From assembly GCA_027488495.1 (NCBI GenBank), contig JAIYBO010000219.1, positions 1 to 7,608 of the forward strand: 7,608 nucleotides of DNA. Direction: 5' to 3'. Below, piece by piece: positions 1 through 5,980 of the stretch. A model generated the notes under the pieces. That model made no database searches, was not told where the DNA came from, and worked only from the letters and a program-made list of their open reading frames with translations. This DNA is from Bacteroidota bacterium (GTDB taxonomy: Bacteria; Bacteroidota; Bacteroidia; NS11-12g; UBA955). The position numbers and the translations under genes were made by a program. Each line of letters begins with the position of its first letter. Position 1 is the stretch's first letter.

Positions 1-992
1 AATACCACCCTTCTCAAAAGGGTATCCGTTTCATCGATGGAACTTTTTAATCCGTATTTATCCCGTCCGTTGTAACACCAAAAATTCCATTGTGTGGTTT
101 GACTTTGTTTATAATCAACCCTGGCGTTGAGGTCATGAATATTCCCTATCAAACCTGATTCTTCACCCGCTCCAAACAACCAATCCAGATAACTCCGTCG
201 AATGGCAAAAGAACCTGTAACCTTTCCTCTGTGATCGAGTGGGCCATCCATTGCAACGTTTGCCGTGAGCGGATCAACATGCATTTTACCTGTCCAGTAT
301 TTTGCGGCTCCACCATCGGTTTGAATATCAACAACACCCCCACCCGCTCTACCACCATAACGCGCTGGCGCAACGCCGCGATAAAAATCTACCGACTTTA
401 CAATTTCGGTGTTGTAATTAGACAAGAATCCCCAAACGTGACCATTGCCATAAAGGGGCATACCATTCATCAATAGCAAATTTTGATCTGCATTACTACC
501 ACGCACAACGAGTCCCGATAAACCTTCAATACCGCCTGTAACACCGGGCAAGTACTGTAAGTATTTTACAGGGTCTGCAACAGACAATACACTGGGCGAT
601 TGTATGATTGCCTTTTTGGTGATTGAGTAATATGACGGTTTGAGGTTATATAGTGACAGATACTCGGTGGCAGAATCTAGCTCATTGTATCCAACTGGCC
701 TAAGGAAAAAATTCCGACTCACAGAGGCTTGCACATCGATAACCACCTTTTGGGGTTTGAAACCAGGCGCAGCAACAATGATGGTTTTATCTCCTTGCTT
801 GGTACCGTATTGATAATATCCCTGAGAATTGGTTTCCACAAACGCGAAACTCGCAGAATCCACAATGATGGCACCGGGAATTGTTTCTAGTGTTTTCTTA
901 TTGTAAACCCAACCTGTGATCGCTGGAATTTGGGCTGATAAGGCAGTGCTCATCAAAAAGAAAAAGAGGCAAAAAACCTTCGATAAACGCAT
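1..992 (-). CDS. TonB-dependent outer-membrane receptor, N-terminal part (cut by window edge)
   Basis: The frame is open from the ATG at 992-990 to the left edge, giving 330 residues plus two bases; the beta-barrel lies outside the window. Residues 1-20 form a signal peptide with a basic start, a Phe/Leu-rich core and a likely cut at LSA|Q. Residues about 22-98 fit a carboxypeptidase-regulatory-like beta-sandwich (GWVYNKKTLETIPGAIIV, then NSQGYY and APGFKPQ), usual in Bacteroidota receptors. Residues about 125-225 are the TonB plug: DPVKYLQYLPGV, VVRGSNADQNLLLMNGMPLY and PARYGGRAGGGVVDIQ are hallmark plug segments. Such proteins import a bound ligand across the outer membrane using TonB-ExbBD energy. 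The ligand cannot be told from this part, and no SusD-like partner is visible upstream; the downstream side is not in the window. It follows folB by 29 bases on the same strand, so read-through is possible, but a -7-like box just before the ATG could give it its own promoter. Family assignment is firm; substrate is unknown. Confidence 0.93.
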   Translation of the reverse strand, partial: MRLSKVFCLFFFLMSTALSAQIPAITGWVYNKKTLETIPGAIIVDSASFAFVETNSQGYYQYGTKQGDKTIIVAAPGFKPQKVVIDVQASVSRNFFLRPVGYNELDSATEYLSLYNLKPSYYSITKKAIIQSPSVLSVADPVKYLQYLPGVTGGIEGLSGLVVRGSNADQNLLLMNGMPLYGNGHVWGFLSNYNTEIVKSVDFYRGVAPARYGGRAGGGVVDIQTDGGAAKYWTGKMHVDPLTANVAMDGPLDHRGKVTGSFAIRRSYLDWLFGAGEESGLIGNIHDLNARVDYKQSQTTQWNFWCYNGRDKYGLKSSIDETDTLLRRVV

Positions 993-997
993 TATCA

Positions 998-1005
998 CAA
1001 ATATA
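998..1005 (-). promoter_or_regulatory. Candidate -7 promoter box (TATATTTG) before the receptor gene
   Basis: Read on the minus strand, TATATTTG matches the Bacteroidota -7 consensus TAnnTTTG and ends five bases before the receptor ATG. If used, transcription would begin at or very near the start codon, giving a leaderless or nearly leaderless mRNA. I see no convincing -33 TTTG about 19-21 bases upstream, so this is a weak call based on one 8-base match in AT-rich DNA. Confidence 0.3.
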
Positions 1006-1021
1006 AGCAATTGATTGCGGT

Positions 1022-1384
1022 TTATGAATACGATTGCTCCACCTCAACACCATGGGCCAGGGCCTGAATCCCTTTGGCTTGAATTTGGTTTTTTCTGATG
1101 CAAACCCATATGTGTACCAATTTATTGGTTGATTTTCGCTCAATGCGCTGAATGATCTCATGCGCCAATGTCTCGAGTAGCTTTGTTTCTTTTTGAGATT
1201 CCTCTAAAACGATGGCCGATATACTGCCGTAATCGATTGTATTGTTTAATTGATCGCTCAATTGCGTTGAATTGAATTTCACCTTCACACTCACGGTGAG
1301 CATTACTTTCGAAATTCGCTCTTCGTCAAACCACCCAATTGGGGCATGAACTTGCAATTGGTCAATAAAAATGGTTGTTAACAT
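1022..1384 (-). CDS. folB: Dihydroneopterin aldolase (folate biosynthesis)
   Basis: The product has 120 residues, the normal FolB size. It converts 7,8-dihydroneopterin to 6-hydroxymethyl-7,8-dihydropterin and glycolaldehyde in the cytosolic folate pathway; the family also epimerises its substrate and assembles as a ring-shaped octamer. The family pattern is complete: IFIDQL at the N-terminus, IGWFDEER with the active-site Glu22, DYGSI with the conserved Tyr52, LLETLAHEI with the pterin-anchoring Glu71, and VCIRKN with the catalytic Lys98 where E. coli FolB has LSKP. The ATG at 1384-1382 is chosen because the first strand (TTIFIDQLQV) follows at once. No other folate gene is in view. It diverges from the acyl-CoA dehydrogenase gene across about 64 bases and is followed by the receptor gene, which may be cotranscribed although no shared function is apparent. 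Assignment is secure; FolX-type relatives are a less likely alternative because the active-site residues match FolB. Confidence 0.93.
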   Translation of the reverse strand: MLTTIFIDQLQVHAPIGWFDEERISKVMLTVSVKVKFNSTQLSDQLNNTIDYGSISAIVLEESQKETKLLETLAHEIIQRIERKSTNKLVHIWVCIRKNQIQAKGIQALAHGVEVEQSYS

Positions 1385-1424
1385 ATTCTTGAATGAAAAA
1401 ACTTATGCAAAGAAAACAACTATG

Positions 1425-1436
1425 TTACATTTGTAA
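1425..1436. promoter_or_regulatory. Palindrome TTACA-TT-TGTAA overlapping a -7 box in the divergent region
   Basis: The 12 bases form two perfect 5-base arms around a 2-base spacer. Within them, positions 1426-1433 on the plus strand read TACATTTG, a match to the Bacteroidota -7 consensus TAnnTTTG, placed 15 bases before the ATG of the acyl-CoA dehydrogenase gene. A -7 box inside a palindrome in a divergent gap could be the site of a dimeric regulator acting on the plus-strand operon. No good -33 element is visible at the expected distance, and 5-base arms can arise by chance, so the promoter role is more likely than the operator role. Confidence 0.4.
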
Positions 1437-1448
1437 TTGATAAGTTAT

Positions 1449-2666
1449 ATGAGTTCACAAGAAATTTCAGATTTACTTTCGTCCAACCAAGGCAAGGATC
1501 GATACGTTGCACCAGATTTTTACGCCATTGATGACTTGCTCACGGAGGAACAAAAACTGATTCGCTCTTCGGTGAGAGAATACGTAAAACGCGAATTGAG
1601 TCCAATCATTGAGCATTTCGCTCAGCAAGCTGAATTCCCCAAACACATCGTAAAACAACTCGGTGAGATTGGTGCATTTGGACCTCAATTGCCTTTGGAA
1701 TATGGTTGTGGCGGCATGGACTATACCACCTACGGAATCATCATGCAGGAACTAGAGCGTTGCGATAGCGGCGTGAGATCCACCGCCTCTGTTCAGGGCT
1801 CATTGGTGATGTATCCAATTTATAAGTTTGGTAGTGAGGCGCAGAAAAACAAATATCTGCCCAAATTGGCTTCGGGCGATTGGCTGGGTTGTTTTGGATT
1901 AACTGAACCTGACCATGGATCCAATCCGGGTGGCATGACCACGAATTTCATCGACAAAGGAGATCATATTGTGCTCAATGGCGCCAAAATGTGGATCAGC
2001 AATGCGCCATTTGCCGATGTGGCTGTAGTATGGGCAAAAAATGAGGCCGGAATCGTTCATGGAGTGATTGTAGAACGCGGCATGGAAGGCTTTACTACCC
2101 CCACTACCCATAACAAGTGGAGTTTGAGGGCAAGTTGTACTGGCGAGCTGGTTTTTGATAACGTAAAAGTCCCCAAAGAGAATATTTTGCCTGGGGTGAC
2201 CGGATTAAAAGGCCCACTCACTTGCTTGAACAGTGCGAGATACGGCATCAGCTGGGGTGCCTTGGGTGCCGCTATGGACTGTTATGACACCGCTGTCAGA
2301 TACGCCAAGCAGAGAATTCAATTTGGCAAACCCATTGGCGGTTTCCAATTGCAACAGAAGAAATTGTCAGAAATGCTAACCGAGATCACCAAAGCACAAT
2401 TGTTGGTTTGGCGCTTGGGTCAGTTGATGGACAAGGGTCTTGCTACACCCGCACAAATTTCAATGGCCAAAAGAAACAACGTTGAAATTGCTCTGAATGT
2501 AGCGCGTGAAGCCAGACAGATGTTGGGCGGCATGGGTATAACAGGTGAATTCCCCATCATGCGACATATGATGAATTTGGAGTCTGTTGTGACCTATGAG
2601 GGAACTCACGACATCCATTTGTTGATATTGGGCATGGAAATTACTGGCGAAAACGCCTTTGTTTAA
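1449..2666 (+). CDS. gcdH: Acyl-CoA dehydrogenase, glutaryl-CoA dehydrogenase type
   Basis: This is a 405-residue FAD flavoenzyme of the acyl-CoA dehydrogenase superfamily, with an N-terminal helical domain (about 30-145), a beta domain (about 146-245) and a C-terminal helical domain (about 250-405). Features matching glutaryl-CoA dehydrogenase are DSGVRSTASVQ, whose Arg110 sits where human GCDH uses Arg94 to bind the substrate carboxylate; CFGLTEPDHGSNP; KMWISNAPFADV for flavin contact; NSARYGISWG; and VTYEGTHDIHLLILG with the catalytic base Glu384. GCDH oxidises and decarboxylates glutaryl-CoA to crotonyl-CoA late in lysine and tryptophan breakdown, passing electrons to ETF. In-frame TTG at 1437 would add four residues, but the ATG at 1449 is preferred because it is the stronger start codon and leaves a short leader after the -7 box. 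There is no Shine-Dalgarno sequence. The next gene begins 17 bases after the stop. Superfamily is certain; the exact substrate is inferred from residues and not from context. Confidence 0.9.
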   Translation: MSSQEISDLLSSNQGKDRYVAPDFYAIDDLLTEEQKLIRSSVREYVKRELSPIIEHFAQQAEFPKHIVKQLGEIGAFGPQLPLEYGCGGMDYTTYGIIMQELERCDSGVRSTASVQGSLVMYPIYKFGSEAQKNKYLPKLASGDWLGCFGLTEPDHGSNPGGMTTNFIDKGDHIVLNGAKMWISNAPFADVAVVWAKNEAGIVHGVIVERGMEGFTTPTTHNKWSLRASCTGELVFDNVKVPKENILPGVTGLKGPLTCLNSARYGISWGALGAAMDCYDTAVRYAKQRIQFGKPIGGFQLQQKKLSEMLTEITKAQLLVWRLGQLMDKGLATPAQISMAKRNNVEIALNVAREARQMLGGMGITGEFPIMRHMMNLESVVTYEGTHDIHLLILGMEITGENAFV

Positions 2667-2683
2667 ATTTAAAAGAGATTAAG

Positions 2684-4084
2684 ATGTATCAGATAAAATT
2701 TGGAACCGATGGATGGCGAGAAATCATCGCCGATGAGTTTACAGTAGCCAATGTAAGGCGAGTGGCTAACGCTACAGGACAATGGCTCAACAATAGTGAT
2801 TTGCCAAAAAGTTGCGTTGTGGGTTACGATTGCAGATTCGGTGGTGAAATGTTTGCCAAAGAAACTGCTCGTCAGTTGGCAGCTCAAGGAATTCAAGTGA
2901 TTATTTCGAACGGTTTTGTTTCCACCCCAATGATTTCATTGGCGGCCAACCAATTGAACTCGGGCGCTGGAATTATCCTGACTGCGAGTCACAACCCCCC
3001 AACGTACAATGGTTATAAAATCAAAGCCAATTATGGAGGTCCTGCCATACCTTCGGAAGTAACCAAGGTGGAAAATTTGATCCCAAACGATTTGGTTGCC
3101 GCTGGCGACACTTTTGAATCGTATTTAAACAATGGAATGATTGAATACGGGGATTTTGAAACCATGTATTACAATCACTGCATCAATCAATTTGATATGG
3201 ATGCATTGTCTTCTATCTCCTCTGGATTGGTTTATGATGCGATGTACGGTGCCGGTCAATCGATTGTGAAAAGATTACTCCCGGAGGCCACCATTTTACA
3301 TGGCAATCACAATCCTGGCTTTGAGGGGCGCGCTCCTGAACCGATTTTGAAGAATTTGCCCGAAATAGGTCCATTGATTCAGTCAAAGGAATCGTATTTA
3401 TGCGGTTTGGCTACGGATGGCGATGCAGATAGGATTGGATGGTTCGATGAAAAAGGCAATTTTGTAGATTCACATCATTTGATTTTGTTGTTGATTGAGT
3501 ATCTAACCACATTCAAAGGGTATTCAGGTAAAGTGGTAAAAAGCTTCTCTGTGAGCGATAAAGTGCAAAAACTTTGTGACCTCAAAGGTTTAGAAGCGAT
3601 CACTACAAAAATTGGATTCAAATACATCTGCGAATACATGGTTACCGAGGATGTTCTTATTGGTGCCGAAGAAAGCGGTGGTATTGCCATTAAAGGACAT
3701 ATTCCAGAGCGCGATGGCGTATGGATGGGTTTGGTTTTGATGGAATACATGGCAAAAACAGGCAAAACCGTGTCTCAGTTGATTGAAGACATGTATTCGA
3801 AGGTAGGTTCATTTGCTGTGGAAAGATACGACTTACACTTAACCAATGAGTTGAAGGAAAGCATCATTGAAAAATGTAAATCAAGAAGTTACAATTCATT
3901 CGGAAGTTTCAATGTGGTATCAGTTGAGGATGTTGACGGATTCAAATTCCGTTTACACGATGGATCTTGGGTGATGATCAGGCCAAGCGGTACTGAACCA
4001 GTTTTGAGGGTATACTCTGAAGCCAGCAGTTCAGCTGCGTCTTTTGCAATATTGGATGCAACCAAGGCAACCATTCTAAATTAA
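2684..4084 (+). CDS. Alpha-D-phosphohexomutase (phosphoglucomutase/phosphomannomutase family)
   Basis: The 466-residue product has all four phosphohexomutase active-site loops in order: TASHNPP with phosphoserine Ser102, the Mg-binding loop DGDADR with Asp245, Asp247 and Asp249, the sugar-specificity loop EESGG at 329-333, and the phosphate-binding loop RPSGTEP at 433-439. FGTDGWR near the N-terminus is also typical. The enzyme moves phosphate between C1 and C6 of a hexose through a bisphosphate intermediate in the cytosol, feeding sugar nucleotides for polysaccharide or storage polymers. The EESGG loop differs from GEMSGH of bifunctional PMM/PGM enzymes and from the GlmM loop (GEQSGH), so a glucose-type or broad mutase seems likelier than GlmM, but specificity is unproven. 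The ATG follows an A-rich stretch with a weak AAGAGA element and starts 17 bases after the dehydrogenase stop; the acyltransferase gene starts 13 bases downstream. The family call is firm. Confidence 0.93.
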   Translation: MYQIKFGTDGWREIIADEFTVANVRRVANATGQWLNNSDLPKSCVVGYDCRFGGEMFAKETARQLAAQGIQVIISNGFVSTPMISLAANQLNSGAGIILTASHNPPTYNGYKIKANYGGPAIPSEVTKVENLIPNDLVAAGDTFESYLNNGMIEYGDFETMYYNHCINQFDMDALSSISSGLVYDAMYGAGQSIVKRLLPEATILHGNHNPGFEGRAPEPILKNLPEIGPLIQSKESYLCGLATDGDADRIGWFDEKGNFVDSHHLILLLIEYLTTFKGYSGKVVKSFSVSDKVQKLCDLKGLEAITTKIGFKYICEYMVTEDVLIGAEESGGIAIKGHIPERDGVWMGLVLMEYMAKTGKTVSQLIEDMYSKVGSFAVERYDLHLTNELKESIIEKCKSRSYNSFGSFNVVSVEDVDGFKFRLHDGSWVMIRPSGTEPVLRVYSEASSSAASFAILDATKATILN

Positions 4085-4097
4085 CTCCACTACAGTA

Positions 4098-4940
4098 TTG
4101 GAAAACCAACCATTACAAATCGACATTCGACAAGTAATCGCCTCAAAAAGCGCGAAGCTTTCGCGTTGGTTACCAGGGTTTGTAATTCGTTGGTTTGAAG
4201 GTTTTGTGCATCAGGATGACCTAAACCACATCTTGAGCAAATATCACGGTTATGGAGGCACTGATTTCGCATCCAACGTAATCGAAGAAATGCAATGTGC
4301 AATTCATGTGATTAACAAAGACAACATACCTAACAATGGCCAAGTTGTGGTGGTAGCCAATCACCCAATGGCTGGATTGGATGCTTTGGCGTTGTTCAGC
4401 GAAGTGGGGAAAATTAAAAAAAGCGTTAAAATCATTGCAAACGATGTTTTGGCGCATATCCCGCAGTTCAAAGAAAACTTTATCCCTGTGAACAAATTTG
4501 GAAAAAAAGCCAAAGATTCCATGGTAATGGTAGACCAAGCCTACGCCTCGGGTGAAATGATGATTGTATTTCCTGCTGGCTTGTGTTCAAGAAAAATAGA
4601 TGGAGTGATTATGGATTTGGATTGGCAAAAAAGTTTTCTCGCCAAAGCGATTCAGTATAATTACACAATCATTCCAGTTCATGTGAATGGTTGTAACTCG
4701 AATCGCTTTTATAGATTGGCGAATTGGCGAAAGTTCCTTGGAATTAAATTCAACATTGAAATGTTGACATTGGCTGACGAATTGTACAAACAAAAAGGCA
4801 AAGAAATCACTTTAACCATTGGGAAGCCAATCTCTTCTAGCATCTTCAAAAAAAAGAATGTGTGGAATGAAGCCCAACAGTTAAAGAAATTTGTTTACAC
4901 CCTTCAAGGTAATCCAAACGCCACTTTTCAATTGGATTGA
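4098..4940 (+). CDS. glsA: LPLAT/PlsC-like O-acyltransferase of amino-acid-lipid synthesis (GlsA-type), TTG start
   Basis: The 280-residue product belongs to the lysophospholipid acyltransferase superfamily. Key segments are ANHPMAGLDALAL with His89 and Asp95, FIPVNKFGKK at 128-137, FPAGLCSRK at 158-166 (the substrate-phosphate or carboxylate loop), and IIPVHVNG at 191-198. The N-terminus PLQIDIRQVIASKSAKL followed by LPGFVIRWFEGFVHQDDLN resembles, as I recall, the Bacteroidota family that includes Bacteroides GlsA. GlsA O-acylates the 3-hydroxyl of an N-(3-hydroxyacyl) amino acid at the inner face of the cytoplasmic membrane. The start is taken as TTG at 4098, because the conserved N-terminus begins immediately, an in-frame stop lies at 4077-4079, and the first internal Met (residue 65) would delete conserved sequence. 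It is 13 bases after the mutase gene and 34 before the N-acyltransferase gene, its probable pathway partner. A plain 1-acylglycerol-phosphate acyltransferase is the alternative, made less likely by the neighbour. Confidence 0.82.
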   Translation: MENQPLQIDIRQVIASKSAKLSRWLPGFVIRWFEGFVHQDDLNHILSKYHGYGGTDFASNVIEEMQCAIHVINKDNIPNNGQVVVVANHPMAGLDALALFSEVGKIKKSVKIIANDVLAHIPQFKENFIPVNKFGKKAKDSMVMVDQAYASGEMMIVFPAGLCSRKIDGVIMDLDWQKSFLAKAIQYNYTIIPVHVNGCNSNRFYRLANWRKFLGIKFNIEMLTLADELYKQKGKEITLTIGKPISSSIFKKKNVWNEAQQLKKFVYTLQGNPNATFQLD

Positions 4941-4974
4941 TCATCAATCTCAATTATTTTCTTATTTTTACCGA

Positions 4975-5931
4975 ATGAGTGTAACTGGCATGACAGAGAA
5001 AATCATTGACCCTATCGAAAGAGAATTACTGATTGCTGAATTAACGTCAGATATTTTTGTTCGTCCTACCAACAACGCTTCGAACGAAATTTACATTTTC
5101 AATGGGAACAACAAGCCCCATTTGATGAGAGAAGTGGGTCGTTTGCGTGAGGTTAGTTTCAGGGCTGCAGGTGGTGGTACCGGAAAGTCTATTGATATCG
5201 ATGAATTTGATTTGGGGAAATACGCCTACAGCCAGTTGATAGTTTGGGACCCATCGGAAAAAGCCATTGTGGGTGGATATCGCGTGGTTTTATGCAAAGA
5301 TACAAAAGACGAAAATGGCGAATTCCACTTATCAACGAGAGAGATTTTTGACTTTTCTGAGAAATTGAAATCTGATTATTTCCCCTACGCCATTGAATTG
5401 GGTAGAAGTTTTGTTCAACCTGAATTTCAGCCAAGTGCAGGAAGCAGAAAAGGTTTGTTCTCTCTCGACAACTTATGGGATGGATTGGGCGCATTGGTGG
5501 TCATGCACCCAGAGATGAAATACTTTTTCGGGAAAATCACCATGTATACTGATTTCAATCGCGAAGCAAGAGATACGATTTTGCGATTTATGCATCATTA
5601 TTTCCCAGATCCCGATCAATTGGTTAAAATCGACACCCCCATTCAGTTGGAATTTGAATGCGAAGATTTCATGGAGAAGTTGGTGGGTTTGGAATACAAA
5701 GACGGCCATAAGTTATTGAACACTCGCGTTCGTGAGTTGGGCGAAAACATTCCTCCTTTGTTCAATAACTACATGAACTTGAGCCCTACAATGCGGGCAT
5801 TCGGCACCTCAGTCAATGACCATTTTGGCAATGTAGAGGAATCTGGAATTATGGTGACGATTGCGGACATTTATCCCCAGAAAAAAGATAGGTACATACT
5901 GCCCTATTTGGAATATTTGCAACAAAAGTAA
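4975..5931 (+). CDS. glsB: GNAT-fold N-acyltransferase of amino-acid-lipid synthesis (GlsB/OlsB-type, formerly 'hemolysin')
   Basis: The 318-residue product matches the acetyltransferase-like family often annotated as hemolysin, which includes OlsB and Bacteroides GlsB. GlsB joins a 3-hydroxyacyl chain, supplied on acyl carrier protein, to the amino group of glycine (OlsB uses ornithine). Seen here are LMREVGRLREVSFRAAGGG at about 50-68, QLIVWDPSEKAIVGGYRVV at 87-105, YAIELGRSFVQPEFQ at 138-152, LDNLWDGLGALVV at 164-176, KYFFGKITMY at 182-191 and a C-terminal block with NNYMNLSPTMRAFGT and ESGIMVTIADIY. The frame is open upstream to a TTG at 4891 inside the preceding gene, but that extension looks unrelated to the family. 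ATG 4975 is used, with ATG 4990 (313 residues, starting MTEKIIDPIEREL) as an equally plausible start; neither has a Shine-Dalgarno sequence. It sits directly after the O-acyltransferase gene, which supports a two-step pathway. The amino-acid substrate cannot be read from sequence. Confidence 0.87.
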   Translation: MSVTGMTEKIIDPIERELLIAELTSDIFVRPTNNASNEIYIFNGNNKPHLMREVGRLREVSFRAAGGGTGKSIDIDEFDLGKYAYSQLIVWDPSEKAIVGGYRVVLCKDTKDENGEFHLSTREIFDFSEKLKSDYFPYAIELGRSFVQPEFQPSAGSRKGLFSLDNLWDGLGALVVMHPEMKYFFGKITMYTDFNREARDTILRFMHHYFPDPDQLVKIDTPIQLEFECEDFMEKLVGLEYKDGHKLLNTRVRELGENIPPLFNNYMNLSPTMRAFGTSVNDHFGNVEESGIMVTIADIYPQKKDRYILPYLEYLQQK

Positions 5932-5980
5932 GAGAGATGGCCGGAACCCTCTTTATGCGCTCGCTTTTAAGAAACTACGA

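Noticed and set aside
898..1161. Open frame of 87 codons on the minus strand spanning the folB-receptor junction
   Set aside because: It overlaps the ends of two real genes in another frame, with no domain of its own.
4221..4538. Open frame of 105 codons on the minus strand within the O-acyltransferase gene
   Set aside because: It is antisense to a well-supported conserved gene and its translation shows no recognisable domain.
4891..4974. Longer N-terminus of the N-acyltransferase starting at TTG 4891 and overlapping the O-acyltransferase gene by 50 bases
   Set aside because: The added 28 residues are encoded largely within the end of the upstream gene in another frame and do not look like the family's N-terminus; ATG codons at 4975 and 4990 lie just before the conserved region.
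5189..5494. Open frame of 101 codons on the minus strand within the N-acyltransferase gene
   Set aside because: It is antisense to conserved coding sequence with no recognisable domain; best explained as a coding shadow.
5930..5953. Hairpin AAGAG...CTCTT followed by TTT as a terminator between the convergent genes
   Set aside because: Only five paired bases around a 14-base loop, poor GC content in the stem and no T-run beyond three; too weak to call.
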